From positions 1-52,941 of the forward strand of contig NZ_CAKMLL010000103.1 in the NCBI RefSeq assembly GCF_927797785.1: a stretch of 52,941 nt of DNA, in the 5' to 3' direction. The notes under the pieces were generated by a model, which worked only from the letters and a program-made list of their open reading frames with translations, had not been told where the DNA came from and made no database searches. This document shows positions 9,244 through 18,263 of this stretch, piece after piece. The position numbers and the translations under genes are program-made. The stretch comes from Candidatus Nitrotoga sp. BS (GTDB lineage: Bacteria > Pseudomonadota > Gammaproteobacteria > Burkholderiales > Gallionellaceae). Position 1 is the first letter of the stretch, and every line of letters begins with the position of its first letter.

Positions 9244-10770
9244 CTAAAAAAAGTAGTAGCTGTATGGAACACTAAAGCAGGTAAACCCATTTCCATTATT
9301 ACTAATGATACCGTTCGGACCACATAATCTGTTTATCAAAGATTGCTTTATTAAGTATTTATCCTTATAAGCTTCCAGAAAGCTAGCGTATTCAGCCATA
9401 TCCAACTTGTATTCTTCATTCCCAGACAGATGGATCGCAAAGGCGAGATGACTTGCGAAATTGAAGCAAGGGTTGATGTTTTCGTCAGTTGGCTCTATCC
9501 CTGACTTAATCATATGAGCAATGATAAGCGCGTAGTAGCAGTGCCCATAAGCGGTAATCTGCATATCACGGGGCATGAAATGTTCATGCGTTTGCAGAAT
9601 TGAGAGGATATAGAACGGATACCGGGGCACCACTTTATTGTTTATGAGCACGCTGTTCACATTACGTTCAATTTTGTCGACTCTAGCGTGCTCTATTTCA
9701 CGAGACGCTTCACTTTTATCCGATGATAGCTCTATCCATTTTTTTATAAGTTCTTCTTGCTTACTGTGACCAAAGTGGCCGATTCGAACATTGATGAATT
9801 GGCCGAGTGATACCTCATCCTTAAAGTATGCATTATAGCTATCGGTGGAGGTTGCAACTATCACCCTAGAAAAATGCTCCTTTGCTAGCGCTACATGCCT
9901 TAGTGAGTGCCCGTTATGAGTCAGGTTGTCGAGTATTATTGTTGAGTCTCTTTGCTTCATCCATAATTCAAAATCTCCAGTAAATTCATCTCTATATTTG
10001 CTTTCGAAGACTTTTAGGTTGGGCGATTTCGACTTAATCTCTTCTAGATCTACAAAGAGCGCGGGGCTGCTAGCTTCCACCAAGTAGAGAAAAAGGTGTG
10101 CACAAAGCTTAGTTTTTCCGCTCTGATTTTCTCCTCGGATAAGAATCAGCTTATTCTCAAGAAGTTGATCTGCATTTTGAATTTGCTTTTCGGTATCCGC
10201 AAATCGAAAGAATGTATACAGCTGCGGAAATACAAATACATCTTTTAGTTGAGTAACATCTTTTGTCTGCGAACAGAATTCGATACGAGTTAGTTGTTGC
10301 TCAAACTCAATATCAAGGACGAAAGTCCTCTGCACCTCCTCTACCAGAGCTTTCAAACCTTGATAGACATCTTTCCAGGCTGTATCTCTATCATCCCAAA
10401 GCGCTATCGCTTTGCCGCCCTTTGGCAATACCTGGTAATCGCTCATTTCGTCAAAATCGGACCATGGACAATCTTTAGCTATAACCGTTACAAGAGTTAT
10501 CTTGGGTATGGACTTCGCTATATTCCACTCCTCAACGCATGCTTCGGAATACAAAAAATTCGGAGTTACTATAAATACGACAATATCTGACGCCACTAAC
10601 TCTTTCCGAATCTTTGCTGACCATTTTTCGCCCGCAATAATTTTGCGATCGTACCATTCTCGGAGTAGATCATTTCTTTTCAAAAGTACCAGTGACTTTT
10701 CCATTTCGTCTCTGATATCTTCATCAGCGTGGCAGTAACTGTAGAAGAGTTTTGCGCTATATTTTTTCAA
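9244..10770 (-). CDS. TIR-STAND NTPase (defence protein), N-terminal part
   Basis: A 508-residue frame with an N-terminal TIR domain (about 5-150: LFYSYCHADE, then SEACVEEWNIA with Glu80/81 as the candidate catalytic Glu) followed by a P-loop NTPase: Walker A GENQSGKT at 213-220 and Walker B STIILDN with Asp281. TIR domains of this kind usually degrade or convert NAD+ once the STAND module oligomerises on sensing a phage product; that function is inferred. The start is TTG at 10770 with GAAGGA about 10 bases upstream. The frame ends TAC TTT TTT TAG; a -1 slip on C UUU UUU continues into the downstream frame. Lower GC than its neighbours and repeat-bounded flanks indicate transfer. Confidence 0.85.
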   Translation of the reverse strand: MKKYSAKLFYSYCHADEDIRDEMEKSLVLLKRNDLLREWYDRKIIAGEKWSAKIRKELVASDIVVFIVTPNFLYSEACVEEWNIAKSIPKITLVTVIAKDCPWSDFDEMSDYQVLPKGGKAIALWDDRDTAWKDVYQGLKALVEEVQRTFVLDIEFEQQLTRIEFCSQTKDVTQLKDVFVFPQLYTFFRFADTEKQIQNADQLLENKLILIRGENQSGKTKLCAHLFLYLVEASSPALFVDLEEIKSKSPNLKVFESKYRDEFTGDFELWMKQRDSTIILDNLTHNGHSLRHVALAKEHFSRVIVATSTDSYNAYFKDEVSLGQFINVRIGHFGHSKQEELIKKWIELSSDKSEASREIEHARVDKIERNVNSVLINNKVVPRYPFYILSILQTHEHFMPRDMQITAYGHCYYALIIAHMIKSGIEPTDENINPCFNFASHLAFAIHLSGNEEYKLDMAEYASFLEAYKDKYLIKQSLINRLCGPNGIISNNGNGFTCFSVPYSYYFF

Positions 10771-10838
10771 TTGATGTATCCTTCAATAATTCAGGGGACG
10801 TAACATATAATTGCTAGAGTAAGTAATGGCCCCTAGAG

Positions 10839-10893
10839 CTAAAGAGGTCAAAGCCGAATGGCACTAAGTTAAACTAAAGGGGTTGAAGCCCTT
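10839..10893. repeat. Inverted counterparts of the left-flank repeat
   Basis: ctaaagaggtcaaagcc (10839-10855) and ctaaaggggttgaagccctt (10874-10893) are two copies, in inverse orientation, of the motif aagggctttgacccctttaa at 8052-8071 (15/17 and 17/20 matches). The TIR-STAND gene is thus enclosed by inverted pairs of the same motif. 10771-10838 holds only its short leader. Confidence 0.65.
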
Positions 10894-11003
10894 AAAGAGC
10901 TTTGCCCCCCCCTTTAGTTGACCCACTTTCTCTTCATCGTATTTGAGAGATCAGCAGGATCAAAGGAGCTATGTTCGAATTGTTGTTCAGCGCCACCACC
11001 GCC

Positions 11004-11327
11004 TCATGCAACCCCGATAAAGATTGCCAGCGCGCGGTTCACTGCCATCATCTTCTCATCATCCAGCCGACCAATTACCGCACCAACTTTTTCGCGTGCG
11101 ACTGACTGCGGTTTATCCACCATGACCTGCCCGTGCTTGCTCAAACCGTTGCTTGCGCTGGGCTGCACTGGAATCCTGAACAGCGGCACATCGCGCAACT
11201 CGCCCGTCACCGGCAAAATGGTTACGGAAGGATGTGCATCGAATAAATCGGACTGGATAACCAAGGCCGGGCGCGGTTTGCCCAGATCACCCTGCAAGGC
11301 AATCGTCACCAGGTCGCCGCGCCTCAC
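11004..11327 (-). CDS. MazF/PemK-type toxin endoribonuclease
   Basis: A 107-residue protein of the PemK/MazF (CcdB-fold) family: the N-terminal MRRGDLVTIA..G..GKPRPALVIQSD and LPVTGEL match the RNA-binding core, and the helix GAVIGRLDDEKM is near the C-terminus. Such toxins cleave mRNA until bound by their antitoxin. It overlaps the antitoxin gene by 4 bases (11324-11327), which is upstream and translated first. The length is normal and no damage is visible. Confidence 0.88.
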   Translation of the reverse strand: MRRGDLVTIALQGDLGKPRPALVIQSDLFDAHPSVTILPVTGELRDVPLFRIPVQPSASNGLSKHGQVMVDKPQSVAREKVGAVIGRLDDEKMMAVNRALAIFIGVA

Positions 11328-11542
11328 TGCCAGCCTTCTGTGTCCGCCACAGCGGCAAGCTGTTCCAGGGTCTTGCGTTCATGCGCATCGTCGAGCAAGC
11401 TGAGCGATTGACGGCGGCACTCTTCGGCGAAGCCCGCGCGTCGCGTATCCGGCACCCAAATCTGCACCGGACGCAGCCCGGAAGCCCGCAATGCAGCGCG
11501 GTGCTTTTGTACCCGTAGTGATGTAGCTGCACTCATCATCAT
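11324..11542 (-). CDS. MazE-like antitoxin (DUF3018 family)
   Basis: A 72-residue protein with the DUF3018 signature: RVQKHRAALRASGLRPVQIW followed by VPDTRRAGFAEECRRQS. These small proteins accompany MazF-type toxins, neutralise them and repress the pair. Three ATGs in a row (11542, 11539, 11536) are possible starts; an AGAGG site just upstream suits the second or third best. It is coupled to the toxin by a 4-base overlap. Two near-palindromic boxes lie upstream (11558-11601). Confidence 0.85.
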   Translation of the reverse strand: MMMSAATSLRVQKHRAALRASGLRPVQIWVPDTRRAGFAEECRRQSLSLLDDAHERKTLEQLAAVADTEGWQ

Positions 11543-11557
11543 CCTCTAAATTTAACC

Positions 11558-11601
11558 GTTACATGAAACGCATGGTAACCAGATTTTCTGTTACATGCAA
11601 C
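11558..11601. promoter_or_regulatory. Candidate operator boxes of the MazEF pair
   Basis: gttacatgaaac (11558-11569) and gttacatgcaac (11590-11601) are near-palindromes of the form GTTNCATGNAAC, 32 bases apart or about three helical turns. They lie just upstream of the antitoxin start, the expected place for autoregulation by an antitoxin-toxin complex. Confidence 0.5.
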
Positions 11602-11610
11602 AAAACAAAG

Positions 11611-11766
11611 GGGTCAGATTTATTATCCCCTCATATGTAGAAAGCGCCTGGCCGGTTCATATTTCGCCGCTTTTTTGACCAATAGAAATATCTATTGGCC
11701 TGCAAAATCGTCAAGTGGGGTAAGCAGGCATTTCGCCGAAAGGTGAAAGCTCGCAAAATCTGACCT
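11611..11766. repeat. ~156-base non-coding element with inverted ends
   Basis: The ends gggtcagattt (11611-11621) and aaatctgacct (11756-11766) are inverted repeats with one mismatch. Inside is a perfect stem, ccaatag (11679-11685) with ctattgg (11692-11698). The short size, matching ends and lack of a credible gene suggest a MITE-like or IS-derived element between the toxin-antitoxin pair and the flavoprotein gene. Confidence 0.45.
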
Positions 11767-11794
11767 CGCCCGGCCACTTTTTCGCTTCGATTCT

Positions 11795-13042
11795 TCAAGT
11801 CCGACTGCCTCCTAGGTGCGCCAGCGCTCCTAAACCTGCAGTTCGCCCGCTTGCAAAACAAGCGGTAAGCAGATAGCCGCCGGTGGGTGCTTCCCAGTCA
11901 AGCATTTCACCCGCACAGAAAACACCGGGCATGGCGCGCACCATTAAGCATTCATCCAACGCTTCGAAAGCAACGCCCCCTGCACTGCTGATAGCCTCAT
12001 CCAGCGGACGCGGTGCAATGAGCCGCAACGGCAATGATTTAATCGAGGCCGCAAGGTGCTCGGGGTTGGCGAAATCGGATGGCGGTACCAGTTCGCGCAG
12101 CAACCCGGTTTTTACCCCCTTGATATTTGCCCGGCTCTGCAAATGGCTAGACATCGAACGGGAACCGCGCGGATGCGCTATCTCAGCGATAACGCGTGGC
12201 AAATCTTTTCCCGGCGTGAGATCGAGGTAAATGACTGCCCCGCCTGTGGCTGCAATTTCATCGCGCAGAATCGCAGACAAAGCGTAAATCAGGCCGCCTT
12301 CAATGCCGGTTGTCGTCACCATGAGATCACCTTGTCGGCGATGGAGGCATCCCGCTGCATCGGTAAAGGTCACCGTCACCGCTTTTAGCGGATGTCCGGC
12401 GAAGCTTGAGCTAAAGTGCTCGCTCCAGCCAACATCGAAACCGCAGTTTGCGGGTTGTAATGGCGCAACGGGAATGCCGCGCTGCGCGAGCAGCGGCACC
12501 CAAGCGCCATCGGAACCGAGCCGCGGCCAACTGCCGCCACCCTGTGCCAGCACTAGCGCATCGGCATTCGCGATGTGCTCGCCCTGTGGCGTGGTAAAGC
12601 GTAGCGCACCATTTTCATTCCACCCACACCAGCGATGGCGCATATGGAAATGCACACCTGCTTCACGCAGGCGGTGCAGCCAGGCGCGCAAGAGTGGCGC
12701 TGCTTTCATGTCTGTCGGAAATACGCGCCCGGACGAGCCGACGAATGTCGCGATGCCGAGGTTGTGCACCCATTCCCGCAGTGCCTCCGGCCCGAAATTG
12801 TCAAGCAACGGCTTGATCTGGGCGCGGCTTGCACCGTAACGCGAAAGGAATGGTTCAAATGGCTCGGAATGCGTGATGTTCATGCCGCCCTTGCCAGCCA
12901 TCAGAAACTTGCGTCCCACAGAAGGCATGGCATCGTAAAGGTCGATCCGTACGCCGCCCTGAATCAATATCTCTGCAGCCATCAGCCCCGCTGGCCCTCC
13001 TCCAATAACGGCAACCGACTTGACGTTCAATTTATTTTTCAT
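11795..13042 (-). CDS. HI0933/YhiN-family FAD-dependent oxidoreductase (PP_4765-like)
   Basis: A flavoprotein of about 415 residues from the ATG at 13042. The Rossmann motif VAVIGGGPAGLMAAEIL is at the N-terminus, KFLMAGKGGMNITHSE follows, and the C-terminal FAD-binding segment is GVFCAGEMLDWEAPTGGYLL. The family (HI0933-like; TIGR03862 group) is widespread but its substrate is not established. The longer 443-residue frame from 13126 would run through the preceding tautomerase gene and adds non-conserved residues, so the later start is chosen. It overlaps that gene by 11 bases, suggesting co-translation. Confidence 0.88.
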   Translation of the reverse strand: MKNKLNVKSVAVIGGGPAGLMAAEILIQGGVRIDLYDAMPSVGRKFLMAGKGGMNITHSEPFEPFLSRYGASRAQIKPLLDNFGPEALREWVHNLGIATFVGSSGRVFPTDMKAAPLLRAWLHRLREAGVHFHMRHRWCGWNENGALRFTTPQGEHIANADALVLAQGGGSWPRLGSDGAWVPLLAQRGIPVAPLQPANCGFDVGWSEHFSSSFAGHPLKAVTVTFTDAAGCLHRRQGDLMVTTTGIEGGLIYALSAILRDEIAATGGAVIYLDLTPGKDLPRVIAEIAHPRGSRSMSSHLQSRANIKGVKTGLLRELVPPSDFANPEHLAASIKSLPLRLIAPRPLDEAISSAGGVAFEALDECLMVRAMPGVFCAGEMLDWEAPTGGYLLTACFASGRTAGLGALAHLGGSRT

Positions 13043-13217
13043 CCAACAATTGTCCTGCAACCGCCCAGTTTTCGTCCGGCAGTTCGTCAAAAGTAATGTA
13101 AGTGTAAGACTTCGGTTTATGTGCAATGCGTTCCAGAGTGTCGGTAAATTCTGCTGCTATCTTTGCTTTCTGTTCGCGATTAAGTGTTCCGGCAATGCGA
13201 ATATTGACGTAAGGCAT
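13032..13217 (-). CDS. 4-oxalocrotonate tautomerase-like protein
   Basis: A 61-residue tautomerase-superfamily protein. Starting at 13217 it begins MPYVNIRIAG, so removal of Met exposes the catalytic Pro1; that is why the longer 77-residue frame is rejected. The rest (NREQKAKIAAEFTDTLERI, then YTYITFDELPDENWAVAG) fits the small 4-OT subunit, though family members act on many keto-enol substrates and the substrate here is unknown. It lies upstream of, and overlaps, the flavoprotein gene. Confidence 0.85.
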   Translation of the reverse strand: MPYVNIRIAGTLNREQKAKIAAEFTDTLERIAHKPKSYTYITFDELPDENWAVAGQLLDEK

Positions 13218-13281
13218 GGTATTTTCCTTAGTAAGTAAAAATTTTAAAGAGGAGATAAACCCCACAGGATTATTTAAGCGT

Positions 13282-13314
13282 AAAAAAAACCGGGCAATTC
13301 TTCAATTGTCCGGT
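13282..13314 (-). terminator. Rho-independent terminator after the FKBP gene
   Basis: On the minus strand an 11-bp stem (accggacaatt with aattgcccggt, one G-T pair, 4-base loop; plus-strand 13289-13314) is followed by eight T. It ends transcription of the FKBP and possibly folD genes before the tautomerase gene. Confidence 0.85.
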
Positions 13315-13436
13315 TGCACATCGGTAATACAAAACATCAGATTTTAGAGCGGACTAAAGTTGCCACGCTATATCTATATTTTTAACCCTCGGCTACTTCG
13401 ATTTGTATGCCAATACATACACGCTTTGTGAATCGA

Positions 13437-13793
13437 TCAGCGCGCGTATAACGCTGACAACAACTCTATTTCAAACACCAGCGTTGCATTTGGAGGAATG
13501 GTGCGCCCTGCACCACGCACGCCATAGCCCAGTGATGGAGGAACAGTCAGTTTACGTACGCCACCGACCTGCATACCTCGCACACCTTCATCCCAGCCAG
13601 CTATTACTTCTCCTGCGCCGATAGTGAATTGAAAAGGATCGTTTATATCTTTGCTGGAATCAAATTTTTTGCCATCTGTAAGCCAACCGGTGTAATGCAC
13701 AGTAACGGTGTGTCCTCCTTGGGCTTCAGCACTCTCAGTGCCAACGGTAATGTCTTCATATTGCAGTCCGGATGGGGTGGTGATTGTAGTCAT
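13437..13793 (-). CDS. FKBP-type peptidyl-prolyl isomerase
   Basis: A 118-residue single-domain FKBP without a signal peptide, hence cytoplasmic. Family landmarks are VTVHYTGWL near 31, KFDSS, the active-site segment [20 protein letters not shown] and TLVFEIELL at the C-terminus. It speeds up proline isomerisation in protein folding. It lies 57 bases downstream of folD and is followed by a strong terminator, so the two may share a transcript. Confidence 0.92.
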   Translation of the reverse strand: MTTITTPSGLQYEDITVGTESAEAQGGHTVTVHYTGWLTDGKKFDSSKDINDPFQFTIGAGEVIAGWDEGVRGMQVGGVRKLTVPPSLGYGVRGAGRTIPPNATLVFEIELLSALYAR

Positions 13794-13850
13794 TTCTTTC
13801 CTTGTGATTTGGTTTAGGTTTCGTCACTTCTGCTTGTGTTGAAATAACGG

Positions 13851-14708
13851 TTACTCTTGCTTTTTTGTACGTTCTGCTGCTTGTATAGTATTCACTATCA
13901 GCATGGCAATAGTCATTGGGCCGACACCGCCAGGCACAGGGGTGATATAGCCGGCCACTTCTTTTGCACTCTCAAAATCAACGTCACCCACTAGTTTACC
14001 GTTGGGCAGACGGTTGATACCGACATCAATTACGACCGCACCGGGCTTGATCATATCTCCAGCAATCATCTGTGACTTGCCAGTAGCGACCACCAGAATG
14101 TCGGCATCCCGCGTGTACTTGCCAAGATTCACCGTCTTGGAGGTACAAATGGTAACTGTGGCACTTTTGTTCAGCAGCATAAGTGCCATTGGTTTGCCGA
14201 CGATATTGCTACGGCCAACTATCACAGCGTGTTTACCTTCGATTTCGATACCCGTTTTCTCCAGCAATTTCATTGTACCAGAAGGTGTACAGGGCGGAAA
14301 TAAGGTGGTTCCGGTAACCAATGCGCCAACATTCATCGGATGAAATCCATCTACGTCCTTGTTCGGACTGATGGCTTCCAGCACCTTGTGACTGTCGATA
14401 TGACTGGGTAAGGGTAGCTGTATCAGCAGACCATGGATCGCCGGATTAACATTCAATTCAGCAATCTTCGCCAGCAATGTTGTTTCTTGCGTGTCGGCGG
14501 GCATCGCAATATGTTCGGAGTAGAGGCCGATTTCGGCGCAGGCTTTTACCTTGTTGCCAACATACACCTTTGAGGCAGGATCTTCACCCACGATGATGAC
14601 GGCCAAGCCCGGCGTAATGCCGAGCGTCCTTAGCGCATCCACACGCTCCCTCCACTCGGTGCGTAATTCCTGAGCGATGGCCTTGCCGTCAATGATATGA
14701 GCTGTCAT
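13851..14708 (-). CDS. folD: Methylenetetrahydrofolate dehydrogenase / cyclohydrolase
   Basis: A 285-residue bifunctional FolD of normal length. It oxidises 5,10-methylene-THF with NADP+ and hydrolyses the product to 10-formyl-THF, supplying one-carbon units. The motif [13 protein letters not shown] contains the catalytic Lys; [26 protein letters not shown] and the C-terminal [12 protein letters not shown] are all intact. The 246 bases upstream to hppA hold no gene. Confidence 0.96.
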   Translation of the reverse strand: MTAHIIDGKAIAQELRTEWRERVDALRTLGITPGLAVIIVGEDPASKVYVGNKVKACAEIGLYSEHIAMPADTQETTLLAKIAELNVNPAIHGLLIQLPLPSHIDSHKVLEAISPNKDVDGFHPMNVGALVTGTTLFPPCTPSGTMKLLEKTGIEIEGKHAVIVGRSNIVGKPMALMLLNKSATVTICTSKTVNLGKYTRDADILVVATGKSQMIAGDMIKPGAVVIDVGINRLPNGKLVGDVDFESAKEVAGYITPVPGGVGPMTIAMLIVNTIQAAERTKKQE

Positions 14709-14954
14709 TTTTCTATTCCTTGAAATTTAAAACGAATATCTTGTTGATGCACTTGATTGTTGGCAACCTTGATCATGATTTTGAGTAGGCTTATTCAACG
14801 AAAAAAATCCTGAATCTTGACCAACTCGAACTCATGATGCGAGTTTTTTGTGTGTATTGAAAAGATGCGAATTGTAACATTCAGTCCATAGAAGATCAGG
14901 GCGAGAAAAAGGGAACTTGGTGATAGCCCCCTGAATGGATTTGCTGAATGCGAT

Positions 14955-16982
14955 TTATAACAATGGCACAATCATTAGCGCCACAATATTCATGATTTTA
15001 ATTAACGGGTTGATGGCAGGGCCAGCAGTATCTTTATAGGGATCGCCGACGGTGTCGCCTGTTACTGCTGCCTTGTGGGCTTCGGAGCCTTTGCCGCCGA
15101 AATTGCCTTGCTCAATATACTTTTTGGCGTTATCCCATGCGCCACCCCCGTTGGTCATGGAAATTGCCACGAAGATGCCGGTCACAATGGCGCCAACGAG
15201 CACACCGCCCAATGCTTGTGGGCCAAGAGTTAAGCCGACGATTACCGGAACCACGACCGGCAACAATGAGGGCACCATCATTTCCTTGATAGCGGCTTTG
15301 GTCAACATGTCAACGCAGGTTCCATATTCAGGTTTGCCGGTACCTTCCAGGATGCCGGGAATTTCCTTGAATTGGCGGCGCACTTCTACCACTACAGAAC
15401 TGGCGGCGCGGCCTACTGCGGCCATGGCCATGGCGGCAAATAAGTAGGGCACCATGCCGCCGATGAAAAGGCCGATGATTACCAGGTGATTAGATAAATC
15501 GAACGTCAAGCCCGGGTGATCAGCAGAAAGCGCATGAGTGTAGTCAGCAAACAACACAAGTGCCGCGAGGCCAGCTGAACCGATGGCGTAGCCCTTGGTC
15601 ACGGCCTTGGTGGTATTACCTACCGCGTCGAGGGGATCAGTGATGTTACGGATGTTGTCCGGCAGCCTGGCCATTTCGGCAATACCACCGGCATTGTCGG
15701 TGATCGGGCCAAAGGCATCAATCGCCACGATGATTCCCGCCATAGAAAGCATTGAGGTCGCGGCGATAGCGATTCCGTACAAACCGGCCAGTTCGTAGGC
15801 ACTCCATATGGCCATGCACACCGCCAATACTGGCGCAGCGGTAGATTTCATTGATACGCTCAGGCCGGCGATCACGTTGGTGCCATGGCCGGTGGTGGAG
15901 GCTTCAGCAATATGTCTTACCGGGCTGAACTCAGTCGCTGTGTAGTATTCGGTGATCCACACCAGTGTGGCCGTCAGCGTTAGTCCTATGAGTGCCGAAC
16001 CATACAGCGCGTTAACAGAATAAACGCCATTGTCGCTCATTAGCCACTGGGTGATGGGATAGAAGGCAATCAGCGCCAACACGGCAGTTACTATCAGGCC
16101 GCGATAGAGCGCGTTCATAATCTTGCCACCCTCTCGTGCTGCCACAAAATAAGTGCCGACGATGGAAGCAATGATTGAGAACCCGCCCAATGCCAGTGGG
16201 TAGATCACCGCGTTTGAGCCGGCATCGGCCATCAGCAAGCCACCCAAAAGCATGGTGGCGATGATGGTCACAACATAGGTCTCAAAAAGGTCGGCAGCCA
16301 TGCCAGCGCAATCGCCAACATTGTCGCCAACGTTGTCGGCAATCACCGCCGGGTTGCGCGGATCGTCCTCGGGGATGCCCACTTCGATCTTGCCCACCAG
16401 ATCTGCGCCTACGTCAGCCCCTTTGGTGAAAATACCGCCGCCCAGACGGGCAAAGATAGAAATCAGCGAACCGCCGAAAGCCAGGCCAACCAAGGCATGG
16501 GTCGCTTCCATAGGGGTATTGCCCATTGAAATAGTGAGGAAGGCGAAGTAACCCGCCACGCCCAGCAGACCCAAACCGACGACCAACATGCCGGTAATGG
16601 TTCCACCCTTGAAAGCCATGTTCAAAGCTGCGTTGAGGCCGGCATGTGCAGCTTGCGCGGTGCGCACGTTGGCGCGCACCGACACGTGCATACCGATATA
16701 GCCGGTTAGACCAGACAGAATCGCGCCGAGGGCGAAACCTATAGCTGTTTTCCAACCCAGCTCCGGTATAAACCAAATGACCAGAAACAAAGTGACACCG
16801 ACGATACCTATCGTTCTGTATTGCCGGTTCAAGTAGGCAGAAGCACCTTCCTGTATTGCAGCAGCGATCTCGCGCATTCGATCGTTGCCGCTCGACTGCG
16901 CCAAAATCCATCTAATAGAAAGCGCTCCATATATGAGCGCCGCCATTACGCATAACAGCGTAAATATCAGACCATCAGACAT
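14955..16982 (-). CDS. hppA: K+-independent H+-translocating membrane pyrophosphatase
   Basis: A 675-residue integral membrane protein with about 16 predicted membrane helices. It couples PPi hydrolysis to proton pumping. The catalytic loop is intact: [18 protein letters not shown] and the second motif [19 protein letters not shown], with the third acidic motif [18 protein letters not shown] near the C-terminus. GNTTKA carries Lys where K+-dependent enzymes have Ala, which predicts the K+-independent class. It lies 21 bases behind pfp, so PPi made by biosynthesis can be used both for glycolytic phosphorylation and for proton pumping. The last residues of the protein follow the acidic motif closely, as is normal. 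Confidence 0.95.
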   Translation of the reverse strand: MSDGLIFTLLCVMAALIYGALSIRWILAQSSGNDRMREIAAAIQEGASAYLNRQYRTIGIVGVTLFLVIWFIPELGWKTAIGFALGAILSGLTGYIGMHVSVRANVRTAQAAHAGLNAALNMAFKGGTITGMLVVGLGLLGVAGYFAFLTISMGNTPMEATHALVGLAFGGSLISIFARLGGGIFTKGADVGADLVGKIEVGIPEDDPRNPAVIADNVGDNVGDCAGMAADLFETYVVTIIATMLLGGLLMADAGSNAVIYPLALGGFSIIASIVGTYFVAAREGGKIMNALYRGLIVTAVLALIAFYPITQWLMSDNGVYSVNALYGSALIGLTLTATLVWITEYYTATEFSPVRHIAEASTTGHGTNVIAGLSVSMKSTAAPVLAVCMAIWSAYELAGLYGIAIAATSMLSMAGIIVAIDAFGPITDNAGGIAEMARLPDNIRNITDPLDAVGNTTKAVTKGYAIGSAGLAALVLFADYTHALSADHPGLTFDLSNHLVIIGLFIGGMVPYLFAAMAMAAVGRAASSVVVEVRRQFKEIPGILEGTGKPEYGTCVDMLTKAAIKEMMVPSLLPVVVPVIVGLTLGPQALGGVLVGAIVTGIFVAISMTNGGGAWDNAKKYIEQGNFGGKGSEAHKAAVTGDTVGDPYKDTAGPAINPLIKIMNIVALMIVPLL

Positions 16983-17003
16983 AAGCTTCTCCTTAGAGAT
17001 GCC

Positions 17004-18263
17004 CTATATTTTAAAGTCGTCCAGTTTCTTGGGTATCGCCACATTCTTGAGCCGAACATACTGTGGCAAACCGTCTTTGTAAGGGGGGTAATCTTCGCCC
17101 TTGATTAGCGGAGCGAGGTAGGCACGACACTTGTCGGTGATGCCAAAGCCGTCCTTGGTGATAAAGTTGCGCGGCATCATTTTTTCTACGTTAGCCACTT
17201 TTTTGAGCGGGGCAACGCCAATTTTCCACTTATAGGGCCTGTCGGTGAGACGATCAATGGTTGGCATGACGGCATTTTCGCCCTTCAACGCCAATTGCAC
17301 CGCAGCCTTACCGAGCGCATACGCCTGTTCGACGTCGGTCTTGGAAGCGATATGGCGCGCGGCACGTTGCAGGTAATCAGCCACCGCCCAATGGAATTTG
17401 AAACCCAGCGCCTCCTTCACCATGTTGGCCACCACCGGCGCTACGCCCCCTAACTGAGCATGACCGAAAGCATCTCGCAGCCCCTGGTCGGAGAGAAATT
17501 TGCCGTCTGCACCTTGCACGCCTTCTGACACAACGACTGAGCAATAACCATGTTGCTTCACCATAGCATCGACTCTGGCCAGAAATTTTTCTTTGTTGAA
17601 GGGGATTTCGGGAAACAGGATGACAATCGGCAACTCGCAATTCACATCCGAGGCCAAACCACCGGCAGCGGCTATCCAGCCGGCATGTCTGCCCATCACT
17701 TCCACCACAAATACCTTGGTTGAAGTCTTGGCCATGGAAGCAACGTCGAAACTGGCCTCGCGTACCGATACGGCGACGTATTTGGCGACCGAGCCGAAAC
17801 CAGGGCAACAGTCAGTGATGGGCAAATCATTGTCGACTGTTTTGGGTATATGGATTGCCTGAATGGGGTAACCCATTTTATCAGCCAGCTGTGAAACTTT
17901 TAGACAGGTATCAGCGGAATCACCGCCGCCGTTATAAAAGAAATAACCAATGTTGTGCGCCTTGAAAACTTCAATCAGCCGCTCATACTGCAATCTGTTT
18001 TCTTCAATACCTTTCAGCTTAAAGCGGCAGGAACCGAATGCGCCGGACGGAGTGTAGCGCAGTGCCGCAATGGACTTGGCGGTATCCTTGGTCGTATCGA
18101 TCAGATCTTCAGTCAGCGCGCCGATGATGCCGTTACGGCCAGCATAGACTTTACCGATTTTGTCCTTATGGACACGTGCCGTTTCGATCACACCGCAAGC
18201 CGATGCGTTGATTACTGCGGTTACGCCACCGGATTGTGCATAAAATACGTTTCTTTTTGTCAT
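17004..18263 (-). CDS. pfp: Pyrophosphate-dependent 6-phosphofructokinase
   Basis: A 419-residue phosphofructokinase that uses PPi instead of ATP and works reversibly between fructose 6-phosphate and fructose 1,6-bisphosphate. The diagnostic positions are readable: NGGGDS at 111-116 puts Asp115 where ATP enzymes have Gly, and IPKTVDND at 139-146 has Lys141 where ATP enzymes have Gly. VEVMGRHAGWIA binds the sugar phosphate. The usual GGDDS reads GGGDS, a variant of one PPi-PFK subgroup. It is the first gene of a two-gene unit with hppA. Confidence 0.93.
   Translation of the reverse strand: MTKRNVFYAQSGGVTAVINASACGVIETARVHKDKIGKVYAGRNGIIGALTEDLIDTTKDTAKSIAALRYTPSGAFGSCRFKLKGIEENRLQYERLIEVFKAHNIGYFFYNGGGDSADTCLKVSQLADKMGYPIQAIHIPKTVDNDLPITDCCPGFGSVAKYVAVSVREASFDVASMAKTSTKVFVVEVMGRHAGWIAAAGGLASDVNCELPIVILFPEIPFNKEKFLARVDAMVKQHGYCSVVVSEGVQGADGKFLSDQGLRDAFGHAQLGGVAPVVANMVKEALGFKFHWAVADYLQRAARHIASKTDVEQAYALGKAAVQLALKGENAVMPTIDRLTDRPYKWKIGVAPLKKVANVEKMMPRNFITKDGFGITDKCRAYLAPLIKGEDYPPYKDGLPQYVRLKNVAIPKKLDDFKI

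Noticed and set aside
9244-9252. Sequencing error as a full explanation for the -1 splits
   Set aside because: Not excluded, but eight-base runs in tamB, tamA and rnr are read correctly, so a systematic homopolymer undercall is not supported. Kept as an open alternative.
11631-11861. 76-residue minus-strand frame
   Set aside because: It overlaps the inverted-end element and the end of the flavoprotein gene; no recognisable content.
13043-13126. 28-residue N-terminal extension of the flavoprotein
   Set aside because: It would run through the coding end of the tautomerase gene and adds no conserved sequence.
14955-16982. Na+-pumping membrane pyrophosphatase
   Set aside because: Lys in GNTTKA marks the K+-independent class, which is known to pump H+; Na+ pumps are in the K+-dependent class.
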